From Stenotrophobium sp040387055 (GTDB lineage Bacteria > Pseudomonadota > Gammaproteobacteria > Nevskiales > Nevskiaceae), in contig JAZKEM010000024.1 of assembly GCA_040387055.1 (NCBI GenBank), forward strand, positions 1 to 25,319: 25,319 nucleotides of DNA, given 5' to 3'. The stretch's first letter is position 1; each line of letters opens with the position of its first letter. The notes under the pieces are model-generated. The model was not told where the DNA came from. It searched no databases and saw only the letters and a list, made by a program, of their open reading frames with translations. The position numbers were made by a program, and so were the translations under genes. This document shows, piece by piece, positions 7,047 to 16,336 of the stretch.

Positions 7047-8554
7047 AAGCCATTCAACACATCGGCCTCTCCGCACTCAGCTTAAGTTTGATCAGCTGCG
7101 CCGTCGGCCCTGATTTTAAAAAGCCCGACAGCGCTGCTGGCGAACGCTACACCGCGCAGGCTTTGCCTGAGCGCACCGCATCAACCGATATTGTTGGCGG
7201 CGCGGCGCAAACGTTTCAGAACGGCGCAGATATTCCGGCGCAGTGGTGGACCTTGTTTGGCTCCGAGAAGCTGAAAGCGCTGGTTGAGCAGGCACTCAAA
7301 GCCAATCCGAATATCGAAGCTGCACAAGCAACGCTGCGCGTAGCGCATGAGAACGCCTTGGCCTCGTCCAGCGGTTTGTTCCCTGCGATTGATGCGCAAG
7401 TAGGCGCGTCTCGTCAGAAAGCGGCCAACGTGCCCGGACCTGGCACTTCGATTTACAACGTGATCAATGCCGGCGTTAACGTCACCTACAACCTTGATGT
7501 GTTCGGCGGTCAGCGTCGCGTCATCGAATCGGCCAAGGCACAAACCGAATACCAGCGCTTTCAGTTGGAAGCGAGCTATCTGTCACTCTCTTCGAATGTC
7601 GTGACGACCGCGATTCGCGAAGCCTCATTGCGCGCGCAAATTGCAGCAACCGAGAAGATCGTTGAAGCGAGCAGCAAACAACTCGACGTCCTAAAACGTC
7701 AGTTTGAACTCGGTGGCGCGGCTAAAACCGATGTACTGACGCAGCAGACGCAGCTTGCACAACTCCTCGCAACACTGCCGCCGCTGCGCAAGCAGCTCGA
7801 TCAGAATCGCAATCTACTCGCCGTGTTACTCGGACAATTGCCAAGCCAAGAGATCGACGCGAAATTTGAACTCGCTGATCTAACGCTGCCGGAAACGCTG
7901 CCACTGAGCCTGCCTTCGAAACTCGTCGAGCAGCGTCCCGATGTGCGCGCACAAGAAGCATTGGTGCATCAGGCTAGCGCTGACATCGGTATCGCGACCG
8001 CCAACATGTTGCCGCAGATTACCCTTAGCGGAAGCTACGGTCAGGCTGCGCCTAACACCGGCAATCTGTTCACCGCAGGCAGCAACATCTGGAGCCTCGG
8101 CGCAGGCATCACGCAACCGATTTTCCGTGCGGGAGAGCTCACGCATCGTCGTCGCGCAGCGGTGGCCAGCTATGAACAATCAGTGGCGCAATATCGTGCG
8201 ACCGTGAACGTTGCGTTCCAGAATGTTGCCGACACATTGACTGCATTGGCTGCTGATGCCGAAACACTCAAAGCGCAGCGCGATGCGTATCAAGCCGCTG
8301 AAGCAAGTCACGCCATTGCCGGTAAGCAATACAGCGCTGGTTCAATCAGCTATCCAACATTGCTCACCGCTGAACGCAACTATCAGCAAGCCGTCATTGA
8401 GCTGTCGCAAGCACAAGCCGCTCGCTACGCCGACACCGCCGCGCTATTCCAAGCACTGGGTGGCGGTTGGTGGAATCGCACAGATGACGAAGACAACAAA
8501 GATGCAACACCTTCTGCCAGCAATGGCAGCACAACCACTGCACAAGCGAATTGA
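7043..8554 (+). CDS. NodT/OprM-type outer-membrane efflux lipoprotein
   Basis: 503 residues. A lipoprotein signal ends in the lipobox LISC (C19), followed by AVGPDFKKP, the typical start of mature OprM/NodT proteins. Two outer-membrane-efflux (OEP) repeats follow, with the characteristic PQWW-like PAQWWTLFGSEKL near residue 64, LDVFGGQRR near 154, RPDVRAQEALVHQASADIGIA near 300 and QPIFRAGEL near 358. It would form the trimeric channel that connects the inner-membrane pump to the outside. It starts within the stop codon of the tetR gene, and its own stop is followed directly by the adaptor gene. The last about 25 residues are Asp, Asn, Ser and Thr rich and probably disordered. Confidence 0.92.
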   Translation: MKAIQHIGLSALSLSLISCAVGPDFKKPDSAAGERYTAQALPERTASTDIVGGAAQTFQNGADIPAQWWTLFGSEKLKALVEQALKANPNIEAAQATLRVAHENALASSSGLFPAIDAQVGASRQKAANVPGPGTSIYNVINAGVNVTYNLDVFGGQRRVIESAKAQTEYQRFQLEASYLSLSSNVVTTAIREASLRAQIAATEKIVEASSKQLDVLKRQFELGGAAKTDVLTQQTQLAQLLATLPPLRKQLDQNRNLLAVLLGQLPSQEIDAKFELADLTLPETLPLSLPSKLVEQRPDVRAQEALVHQASADIGIATANMLPQITLSGSYGQAAPNTGNLFTAGSNIWSLGAGITQPIFRAGELTHRRRAAVASYEQSVAQYRATVNVAFQNVADTLTALAADAETLKAQRDAYQAAEASHAIAGKQYSAGSISYPTLLTAERNYQQAVIELSQAQAARYADTAALFQALGGGWWNRTDDEDNKDATPSASNGSTTTAQAN

Positions 8555-8562
8555 TCAATCGT

Positions 8563-9789
8563 ATGACTACTAATAACAAGCGTTCTTCCATGAAGCCTTG
8601 GGCAGTGATGCTTCTGCTCGTCCTCGCGCTCATTCTCATCATTGGCGGCATCTGGGGATTCAACACCTACGAGATGATTCAGGGCTTCAAAGCCATGGGC
8701 GTCCCTAAGCAGACCATCTCCACCGTCCAAGCGGCGGAGCAAGAGTGGCAGCCGCAGGTGCACGCGGTTGGTACGCTGCGTGCTGTGCGTGGTGCTGATA
8801 TCAGCGCTGAACTTGCTGGTGTTGTCGAAAGCGTTCCGTTCACCTCTGGCAGCAACGTCAAGCAAGGCGAGCCTTTGCTGTCGCTGCGCTCCGGCGATGA
8901 TCTTGCACGTTTGAACTCGCTCAAAGCCAATGCCGAACTGGCCGAAGGCAATTACACGCGCGATCAAGCGTTGCTCGAAGCGCAGGCCATTAGCCAGGCA
9001 CAACTCGACAACACCGCCGCCGTTCTGAAGAGCGCCAAAGCTCAAGTGGCTGAACAGCAAGCACTGCTCAACAAGAAAAACATCGTTGCTCCATTCGCCG
9101 GCACACTCGGCGTGCGCAATGTCGATGTCGGTCAGTATCTGCAGCCCGGCACCAAGATTGTGACGCTGCAAACGCTGGATCCGATCTTTGTGGATTTCTT
9201 TGTGCCACAGCAATCACTGAGCCAGATTGCACCTGGACAGAAAGTCGATGCCAGCAGCGACACTTTCCCCGGTCTGAAATTTGAAGGTGAAATTTCTGCA
9301 ATCGATGCAAAGGTTGATGCCGACACACGCAACGTTCAAGTGCGCGCCACCATCAAGAATCCGCTGCACAAACTGCTGCCGGGTATGTACGCCAACATCA
9401 ACATTGACGCAGGCAATGGCGCTAAATATCTCACCGTGCCGCTGAACTCCGTGACGTTTAATCCTTACGGCGAAACCGTGTTTGTGCTCACCACTGCAGA
9501 GCAATACAAAGCTGAACACGACGCCAAGGCCAAGGCTGAAGGCACTGCGCCGACACCAGCTGCAGCTGGAGGCCCTCCACAGCCAGAAGGCAAGCAGCTG
9601 GTCTCCAAGCAAGTGTTTGTCACTGTCGGCCCAACGCGTGGCGATCAGGTCGCAATTCTGAAAGGCCTCAAGGTTGGTGACGTAGTCGTGACCAGCGGTC
9701 AGCTCAAGCTACAGAACGGCACCGCGGTTGAAGTTAATAACAAGGTACAGCCGCTCAACAACGCCAACCCCACAACGGTTGACGAATAA
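8563..9789 (+). CDS. RND efflux periplasmic adaptor (membrane fusion protein)
   Basis: 408 residues from the ATG at 8563; an in-frame TTG at 8551 overlaps the previous stop and is less likely, though neither has a clear ribosome site. One N-terminal membrane anchor (WAVMLLLVLALILIIGGIWG) is followed by the first lipoyl half (GTLRAVRGADISAELAGVV), an α-helical hairpin (about residues 95-165), the second lipoyl half (IVAPFAGTLGVRNVDVGQYL) and the β-barrel (FVDFFVPQQSL). A membrane-proximal domain follows. The layout resembles MexE/AcrA-type HAE1 adaptors, with a hydrophobic helix instead of a lipobox. A Pro/Ala/Gly-rich insert (about residues 325-345) looks flexible. It links the permease to the outer-membrane channel encoded just upstream. 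Confidence 0.9.
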   Translation: MTTNNKRSSMKPWAVMLLLVLALILIIGGIWGFNTYEMIQGFKAMGVPKQTISTVQAAEQEWQPQVHAVGTLRAVRGADISAELAGVVESVPFTSGSNVKQGEPLLSLRSGDDLARLNSLKANAELAEGNYTRDQALLEAQAISQAQLDNTAAVLKSAKAQVAEQQALLNKKNIVAPFAGTLGVRNVDVGQYLQPGTKIVTLQTLDPIFVDFFVPQQSLSQIAPGQKVDASSDTFPGLKFEGEISAIDAKVDADTRNVQVRATIKNPLHKLLPGMYANINIDAGNGAKYLTVPLNSVTFNPYGETVFVLTTAEQYKAEHDAKAKAEGTAPTPAAAGGPPQPEGKQLVSKQVFVTVGPTRGDQVAILKGLKVGDVVVTSGQLKLQNGTAVEVNNKVQPLNNANPTTVDE

Positions 9790-9797
9790 GAGACACC

Positions 9798-12301
9798 ATG
9801 AAATTCACTGACATATTTATTCGCAATCCGGTCCTTGCCACCGTAATCAGCTTGCTGATTCTGGTGCTGGGTCTGCGTGCGCTCGCACAGTTACCTGTGC
9901 GGCAATATCCGAAAACTGAAATCGCGACGGTTACAGTCAGCACCGCTTACTTTGGTGCGAACTCGGATGTGCTCGCAGGCTTCATCACCACGCCACTCGA
10001 AGCTGCAATCGCGCAAGCGCAGGGCATCGACTACATGACGTCGACCAGCGGCAGTGGCGTTAGCGCCATCACCGCCAACCTGCGCCTGAACTACGACTCG
10101 AACAAGGCGTTGACCGAAATCAGCACCAAGGTGAACTCTGTGCTTGGGCAATTGCCGCCACAAGCGCAGCAGCCACAGCTCACGGTTTCAACCGGTGAAA
10201 GCACGGCGTCGATGTACTTGGGCTTTTATAGTGAAACGCTGCCGTCGAACAAAATCACCGACTATTTGATTCGTGTGGTGCAGCCAAAACTGCAAACGGT
10301 TCCCGGTGTTCAGCAGGCTGAAATTCTTGGTTCGCGTCAGTTCGCACTTCGCGCATGGATGGACCCGCAGAAACTTGCGGCCAACGGCCTGACTGCGCAA
10401 GACATCTACACGGCGATGGAAGCGAACAACTTCATCTCAGCCATTGGTTCGACCAAAGGCCAGATGGTGAAAGTGGATATGACGGCTGAAACCGACTTGC
10501 ATACGGTCGACGAATTCAAAAATCTGGTTGTTAAACAGAAAGGCGATTCGGTTGTGCGTCTGCAAGACGTTGCTAACGTCGTACTCGGCGCCGAAGATTA
10601 TGACTTCAACGTTTCCTTCGACGGTAAGCAGTCCGTCTTCATCGGTATTCGCGTTGCGCCTGATGCCAACCTGTTGACGGTGACCAAAGACGTTCGCAAG
10701 ATTTTCCCAGAGATCACCGAGCAATTACCGGCAGGCCTGACGGGCAAGATTGCCTACGACGCGACCGGTTACATCAACAGCGCTATTGATGAAGTGGTCA
10801 AGACGCTGATCGAAGCGCTGGTTATCGTTACAGTCGTTATCTTCCTTTTCCTTGGATCAATCCGTTCGGTACTGATTCCAGTTGTTGCGATTCCGCTGTC
10901 ATTGATTGGCGGATTCTTCGTGATGCTGGTGTTGGGCTATTCGGTCAATCTGCTCACGCTGCTAGCCTTGGTGTTAGCCATTGGCTTGGTGGTGGATGAC
11001 GCGATCATCATTGTCGAAAACGTTGATCGACATATGAAAGACGGCATGTCGCCGTTTCAAGCGTCGCTGCAAGGCGCGCGTGAATTGGCGGGGCCGATCA
11101 TCGCGATTTCGGTCGTGCTGATTGCTGTGTATGTGCCCATCGGCTTCCAGGGTGGCCTTACGGGCGCACTGTTCTCTGAATTCGCATTCACGCTTGCTGG
11201 TGCGGTTGCGGTATCGGCGGTGGTTGCGTTGACACTGTCACCGATGATGGCTTCGCGTTTTTTAAAGCACGAAAAAGAAGAAAGTCGCTTGGTAAAAACC
11301 ATCGACCGAAATTTTTTATGGGCGCGCAATAAGTACGAGAACGGACTGCGTGTAGTTCTCAGAAGCTGGCCTGCAGCCGTAACCTTTGGCTTGATCATCT
11401 TTGTCTCCGTGTTTGTGATGATCAAGCACTCGAATAGCGAACTGGCGCCACAAGAAGATCAAGGATTCTTGATCACTTATGGCTATGCCGCACCGAATGC
11501 AACCGTGCAGCAAATGGGTCTTTACGCCAAGCAAATTTATGATGTGGTTGATGGCTTGCCTGAGCGCGACAAGATCTTCCAGCTCACCGGTATTCAAGGC
11601 CCTAATACGGCATTGACCGGCGTTATTCTCAAGCCTTGGGGCGAACGCGGTCGCGATGCGACGGCAATCCAGAATGACATTCAGGGCAGCGTGAATAAGA
11701 TTTCTGGCGCGACGATCTATGCCTCGCAACCGTCACCACTGCCAACGGGCACCGGCGGCACCAGCACGCCTTTGGCATTTGTGATTGGCACGACCGATCC
11801 ATTCATCAATCTGGAAGAAGTCTCTTCACGCATGTTGGCGAAAGCGCAGGCGAGCGGAAAGTTCTTCTTTATCGACACCGACCTCAAGCTGAATAAGCCG
11901 CAGGTCACAGTGAAAGTGGATCGCGACAAAGCAGCAACCATGGGCATGAGCATGCGTGATGTCGGCTCGGCACTCGGGGCGTTGCTCGGTGGCGGCTATG
12001 TGAACTACTTCAGTATCTCGGGTCGTTCTTACAAAGTGATTCCGCAGATTCAGCAAGGCAGCCGTCTGAATGCCGAGCAGCTCAACAACTATTACATTCG
12101 CGCTGGCAACGGTGCGATGGTGCCTGCTTCGACTGTTGCAACGCTGAAGACTGAAACGATTCCAACCCGTATCAGCCACTTCCAGCAGCTCAACTCATCG
12201 ACATTTGCAGGCGTGCCAATGGGCACGATGGGCGATGCGCTGACCTATATGCGACAGCTGGCCAAAGAGAATTTACCGAGCGGCTATAGCGTCGACTACG
12301 C
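9798..12301 (+). CDS. HAE1-family RND multidrug-efflux permease (3' end lost in assembly gap)
   Basis: 834 codons are visible before the run of N. The start MKFTDIFIRNPVLATVISLLI is the classic first helix of AcrB/MexB-like pumps, and TAAGAGA precedes the ATG. Motif LAIGLVVDDAIIIVENVDRH in helix 4 carries the paired aspartates (D400, D401) that correspond to the proton-relay pair of AcrB. The sequence stops at GYSVDY, just before the second membrane domain's helix 8. A full protein is about 1,030 residues, so about 200 residues (helices 8-12) are missing. An open frame continues across the N into 12443, but its last 13 residues do not resemble an RND C-terminus. The gene closes the tetR-OMF-adaptor operon, 8 bp behind the adaptor gene. 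Confidence 0.92.
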
Positions 12302-12401
12302 NNNNNNNNNNNNNNNNNNNNNNNNNNNNNNNNNNNNNNNNNNNNNNNNNNNNNNNNNNNNNNNNNNNNNNNNNNNNNNNNNNNNNNNNNNNNNNNNNNN
12401 N
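12302..12401. other. Assembly gap of 100 N
   Basis: Exactly 100 undetermined bases, the usual placeholder for a gap of unknown size. About 600 bp of the permease gene must be missing, so the true distance is larger than shown and other genes could be hidden. The 53 bases after the gap cannot be assigned to any gene. Confidence 0.98.
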
Positions 12402-12454
12402 CTCTTACAACCTGTTACCCACTCACCGAAGCGGTTGGTTTAAACGCTAGGCAG

Positions 12455-14491
12455 ATGCATCCGCCCATGGGACAGAACCCCCTCCTCAGCAAACTCCGTC
12501 AACTGATCTTCGGCAAAAAGCTGGATCCGTTAGACCCGAACACACGCAAACACATTGTGTTGGTCGCGTTTCTGGCGTGGATTGGTTTGGGTGCAGACGG
12601 ACTTTCCTCTGCTTGTTACGGTCCCGAAGAAGCATTTCTTGCCTTGGGCGAACACACCCACTTGGGTTTGTATCTGGCACTGACGACGGCGATCACCGTC
12701 TTCATTATTTCGCTGGCCTACAACCAGGTGATTGAACTATTCCCATCTGGCGGCGGCGGATACAAAGCGGCGACTAAATTGATCGGCCCTTACGCCGGCT
12801 TGGTTTCTGGCTCGGCGCTGATTGTCGATTACGTATTAACCATCACCATCTCCATCGCCGCAGGCATGGATGCGCTGTTCAGTCTGCTCGCTCACGATGC
12901 GCAAATTTACAAACTGTTCGCAGAATTCGGCGTACTCGGTTTATTGATTGTGCTCAATCTGCGTGGCATGAAGGAATCAATCACCGTGCTGGTGCCGATC
13001 TTCCTCGGCTTTTTCATCACACACGTCGGCCTGATTCTTTACGGCATTTACGCACACGCCGATGCCTTGGTGACCTTGGTTCCAGAAACACTCGCCAAGA
13101 CACAGGAGCTGACGCACAACACCAGTTGGATTTTTGTCACCGCACTTTTCTTGCGCGCTTATTCACTCGGCGGTGGTACCTATACCGGTATTGAAGCGGT
13201 CTCCAACAACATCAATATGCTCAGCGAACCGCGTGTGCGGACCGGCCACTGGACCATGTTCTATATGGCCACGTCTTTGGCCTTCACCGCTGGCGGCATT
13301 ATCTTGTTGTACATGCTGTGGGGCGCAGAGCATGTGCCGGGACAAACGCTGAATGCGGTCACCTTCCGCGCCATCATTGAAGATCTCAATTGGGGCGGCG
13401 AACACTTCAACACCACCGCATTGGTCATCGTTCTAGTTCTCGAAGCGGGCCTGCTGGTTGTTGCGGCGAACACCGGCTTTCTTGGTGGCCCGGTCGTCAT
13501 GGCGAATATGGCCGCAGATCGCTGGATGCCGCGCCAGTTCCGTCAACTCTCCAGCCGTTTGGTGACGCAGAACGGCGTGTTGCTGATGGGCATTGCAGCG
13601 CTGCTGACATTGGCAGGAACGCGCGGCAAGGTCTCGCTACTGGTGGTGCTGTACAGCATCAATGTATTCCTAACGTTCTCACTGTCACTGTTCGGCCTAT
13701 GTCGACATTGGTTGGAGCAGCGCCTCTACACCCGCAGTTGGCGTCGCAGTTTTGCTTTGTCTGCTATCGGCTTCAGCGTGACCTTCTGCATTTTGCTCGT
13801 CACCTTGGTCGAAAAATTCATGGAAGGTGGTTGGCTCACCTTGCTGATTACCGGCACCTTAATCGGCCTGAGCCTGTTGATTCGCCGCCATTACGACGGC
13901 ACGCAGAAACAGCTCAACATGGTCGATGAACTTTTCTCGATCAAACTAACTTGGGATGACGCCGCCAAGTCACTGCCGATGGACAAGAGCGCGCGAACAG
14001 CAATTTTCCTGGTCGGCAGTAATCGCGGCGCAGCGATGAACATGCTGCAGTGGGTGCTCAAGCAGTTTCCGGATCAGTTTAAGAATTTTGTTTTCGTTTC
14101 GGTGGGCGAAGTCGACAAACAGAACTTTGACGGCAATCGCACGATTCAAGCGCTGCAAACACGCATTGAAAACTCGCTCAATTACTTCACCACTTACTGC
14201 ACCAGCCGCGGAATGCCCGCAACTTATTACCAGGCTTATGGGGCAGACCCTCAAGAAGAACTTTCACAGTTGCTATCGAAAGTAGTCAAAGAGTTCCCTA
14301 GCAACGTCAGCTTTGCCAATAAGCTGGTGTTCGAGCATGAAAATATTTTCACGCGCTTCTTGCACAATCAGATGCCACTCGCGATGCAGCGCAAACTGCA
14401 CTTGGCTGGCCACGAGATGATCGTAATCCCGATTCAGTTGCCAGATAACATTCACACGCCGCCTCAAGGCCCGCGTTATCCCATCAAGTAA
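12455..14491 (+). CDS. APC-superfamily permease, KimA-like (probable potassium or amino-acid transporter)
   Basis: 678 residues. The N-terminal LGADGLSSACYGPEEAFLAL (about residues 43-62) matches the first discontinuous helix of the Bacillus K+ importer KimA and its relatives, and AANTGFLGGPVVMANMAADRWMPRQF near residue 340 corresponds to a conserved block there. About twelve transmembrane helices span residues 30-480. The C-terminal about 200 residues are soluble, with AIFLVGSNRGAAMNMLQWVLKQ resembling the cytoplasmic domain of KimA-type proteins. K+ import is a family-based inference; an amino-acid substrate is possible. The ATG at 12455 follows a weak TAGGCAG; an ATG at 12467 is an alternative. 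The promoter may lie in the gap. The thioesterase gene follows after 13 bp. Confidence 0.8.
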   Translation: MHPPMGQNPLLSKLRQLIFGKKLDPLDPNTRKHIVLVAFLAWIGLGADGLSSACYGPEEAFLALGEHTHLGLYLALTTAITVFIISLAYNQVIELFPSGGGGYKAATKLIGPYAGLVSGSALIVDYVLTITISIAAGMDALFSLLAHDAQIYKLFAEFGVLGLLIVLNLRGMKESITVLVPIFLGFFITHVGLILYGIYAHADALVTLVPETLAKTQELTHNTSWIFVTALFLRAYSLGGGTYTGIEAVSNNINMLSEPRVRTGHWTMFYMATSLAFTAGGIILLYMLWGAEHVPGQTLNAVTFRAIIEDLNWGGEHFNTTALVIVLVLEAGLLVVAANTGFLGGPVVMANMAADRWMPRQFRQLSSRLVTQNGVLLMGIAALLTLAGTRGKVSLLVVLYSINVFLTFSLSLFGLCRHWLEQRLYTRSWRRSFALSAIGFSVTFCILLVTLVEKFMEGGWLTLLITGTLIGLSLLIRRHYDGTQKQLNMVDELFSIKLTWDDAAKSLPMDKSARTAIFLVGSNRGAAMNMLQWVLKQFPDQFKNFVFVSVGEVDKQNFDGNRTIQALQTRIENSLNYFTTYCTSRGMPATYYQAYGADPQEELSQLLSKVVKEFPSNVSFANKLVFEHENIFTRFLHNQMPLAMQRKLHLAGHEMIVIPIQLPDNIHTPPQGPRYPIK

Positions 14492-14504
14492 GTCGGAGCC
14501 TTGT

Positions 14505-15029
14505 ATGACTGATAACGCGCTCACTACGCCACGTCCTGTTTCCCTCTCAGCTGTTCGTGAGCAGGTTTACATGGTGTTTCCAAATGATCTCAACGCCAAC
14601 GACACCGTGTTCGGCGGCCTGATCATGGCGCATATGGATCGTTACGCTGCCGTGGTTGCTGATCGCCACTCTGTCGGCGTCACCGTTACGGCCAGCGTTG
14701 ACGCAGTACATTTTGTTGCGCCAGCGCGTCGCGGTGATGTGCTGATCTTTAACGCCTCAGTCAATCGCGCTTGGAATAGTTCGATGGAAGTCGGCGTGAA
14801 AGTCGATGCGCAAAGTTATGACGGCTGTAATCGCCGCCATATTCTCAGTGCTTACCTGACTTTTGTTGCGCTGGATGCTGCGGGCAAGCCACGCCCGGTT
14901 GCGCCAATCCAAGCAGAATCTCCAGACGAAATGCGCCGCTATCAAGAAGCGCAATTACGCCGAGAACAGCGCTTACGTCACGCGGAAGAAATCAAACAAC
15001 TCCGCAGCAATTTCAACGCTGCGGGTTGA
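14505..15029 (+). CDS. Acyl-CoA thioesterase, hotdog fold (YciA/BFIT-like)
   Basis: 174 residues with one hotdog domain. The signature MVFPNDLNANDTVFGGLIMA followed by HMD (about residues 23-45) matches the NxxGxxFGG...MD pattern of YciA-type thioesterases, with D45 as the expected catalytic acid. The β-strand segment ASVDAVHFVAPARRGDVL corresponds to the conserved VDxVxFxxPVxxGD block. It would hydrolyse acyl-CoA thioesters in the cytosol. A basic C-terminal tail (about residues 145-170, rich in Arg, Glu and Gln) is probably a helix. GGAG precedes the ATG, and the gene sits 13 bp after the permease, so co-transcription is likely. It ends 9 bp from the convergent antiporter gene. Confidence 0.88.
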   Translation: MTDNALTTPRPVSLSAVREQVYMVFPNDLNANDTVFGGLIMAHMDRYAAVVADRHSVGVTVTASVDAVHFVAPARRGDVLIFNASVNRAWNSSMEVGVKVDAQSYDGCNRRHILSAYLTFVALDAAGKPRPVAPIQAESPDEMRRYQEAQLRREQRLRHAEEIKQLRSNFNAAG

Positions 15030-15038
15030 TCTGATCGC

Positions 15039-16046
15039 TTACAGCAGAACGTAGCCCAAGTAGCAGAGATACAAACCGCCGTTGAGCAACAACGCGGCAA
15101 TACGCGGTCCATTCGCCGTTGCATTCAAACGCAGCCAAGTCGCAGCGACAAGCGTGATGACAATGCCGGAAAGTACTTCTGGCCGCGGCTGCCAAGGCGT
15201 TACTAAAATTCCCAGCGCTGGCAACAAAGTGCCTTGGAAAACCATCGCACCCGTAATGTTGCCGAATGCCAGCGTGTCTTTGCCGCGCCGCACCCAGAGA
15301 ATGCTGTTCACTTTCTCAGGCAACTCGGTCGCTATTGGAATAATCAGCAAAGAAAGTACCAGCGCTGAAATTCCTAAAGCAACCGAAACACCTTCGATGC
15401 CGTTGATAAATCCTTTAGCGCCGCCGACCAGCAACAGCAAGGCAAGCACCAACTGCAAAATGATCGTGCCGAGATTTTCCTTGAATCCAAACTTGGTCAG
15501 AAATATCGGATCTTCCGCTTCAGTTCCGTGTCCGGCATCGACCAGACTGCTGGAAGCACGCACGGTTACGACAATGTAAGTGAGATACAAACCAACTAAA
15601 GCCGCGCTCAGCGCAATGCGTGCTTCGCGCATTTCTGCAGGGACATACATCGCAGCAGCAGCGATGAAGAAAGCCAACAGGAAGAAATTCAAATCTCGCA
15701 CAAAGCCACTGCGCTCTGGCGCGATACGCCCTTTAATTCCGCGCAGGCCCAGCACCGAAATCGCCATCAAGGCAGTCGATAGTGTCGACAGCATCAACGG
15801 CGCACCGAGAATGGCGCCGACGCCGATGTCATGGTTGAGCTCCATGTTCTGCGTGCCCGCATAGATCGCAATGATCGGCACGAGTGTTTCGGGTAACGCT
15901 GTGCCTACGGCAGCAAATAACGAACCTGTGACGCCTTCTGAAATACCGAGGCGCTCACCGAGATGCTCCAGCGCATTGGTGAAAATTTCTGCTGCGGCTA
16001 GAATCACCAACAACATCAGAACCAGTTCAACGCATAGCAAGATCAT
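15039..16046 (-). CDS. CaCA-family sodium/calcium-type cation antiporter under a manganese riboswitch
   Basis: 335 residues from the ATG at 16046, chosen because TTCCGGAG stands seven bases upstream; a longer frame starting at 16232 runs through the riboswitch and is not protein-like. The two inverted α-repeats of the CaCA superfamily are visible: GSLFAAVGTALPETLVPI (E53) and IIPIATELPEKVNS (E241 and E244), with about ten membrane helices overall. Such proteins exchange Ca2+ or other divalent cations for protons or sodium in the inner membrane. The leader RNA at 16136-16280 is of the yybP-ykoY class, which senses Mn2+, so the physiological role is probably Mn2+ efflux or Mn2+-responsive cation export (inference). 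Confidence 0.87.
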   Translation of the reverse strand: MILLCVELVLMLLVILAAAEIFTNALEHLGERLGISEGVTGSLFAAVGTALPETLVPIIAIYAGTQNMELNHDIGVGAILGAPLMLSTLSTALMAISVLGLRGIKGRIAPERSGFVRDLNFFLLAFFIAAAAMYVPAEMREARIALSAALVGLYLTYIVVTVRASSSLVDAGHGTEAEDPIFLTKFGFKENLGTIILQLVLALLLLVGGAKGFINGIEGVSVALGISALVLSLLIIPIATELPEKVNSILWVRRGKDTLAFGNITGAMVFQGTLLPALGILVTPWQPRPEVLSGIVITLVAATWLRLNATANGPRIAALLLNGGLYLCYLGYVLL

Positions 16047-16135
16047 GGCGCGCTCCGGAAAAACGCGAGACAGAATGACAAAAGTTTTTGAGTCGACATA
16101 TTGAGATACCGGGGCCGGACAGCGGTTGAACCAAA

Positions 16136-16280
16136 GGCACGAAACCCCGCCCAGCCCAGGACAGGTCTCATGCCAATGGTCTCGCCAGACGCAATCGTAA
16201 TGACTGCCGAACGCACCATGACCGAAGGTCAAGAATGTTGATGCGTTCCCCGCTCAAGGCAGGCGGCTACTCCCCAGTGA
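16136..16280 (-). ncRNA. yybP-ykoY (Mn2+-sensing) riboswitch
   Basis: Read on the minus strand the leader has the signature GGGGAGUAGCC (16275-16265), then a stem GAACGCA/UGCGUUC that encloses UCAACAUUCUUG and a GACC-UUC-GGUC hairpin, then two copies of GAGACC (GGCGAGACC and GGCAUGAGACC). These match the proteobacterial yybP-ykoY aptamer in front of genes such as mntP and alx. At the 3' end GGCAUGAGACC (16174-16164) can pair along 11 positions, wobbles included, with GGUUUCGUGCC (16146-16136), a likely switching helix. About 90 further bases separate this from the antiporter ATG. No T-rich terminator was found, so control of translation is more likely. Confidence 0.87.
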
Positions 16281-16287
16281 CGGTTAC

Positions 16288-16316
16288 ATTGTAAAGGCAG
16301 GCCCACAAGAGAACAA
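16288..16316 (-). promoter_or_regulatory. σ70-type promoter of the riboswitch-antiporter transcript
   Basis: On the minus strand TTGTTC (16316-16311) and TACAAT (16293-16288) are exactly 17 bases apart. The predicted start, about 16281, lies a few bases before the GGGGAGUAGC signature, as expected for a riboswitch leader. Confidence 0.7.
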
Positions 16317-16336
16317 ATCGCGCTCGTCACTGCCCG

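Noticed and set aside
16047..16232. 62-residue N-terminal extension of the antiporter
   Set aside because: It translates the riboswitch leader, is not membrane-like, and a better ATG with a ribosome site lies at 16046.
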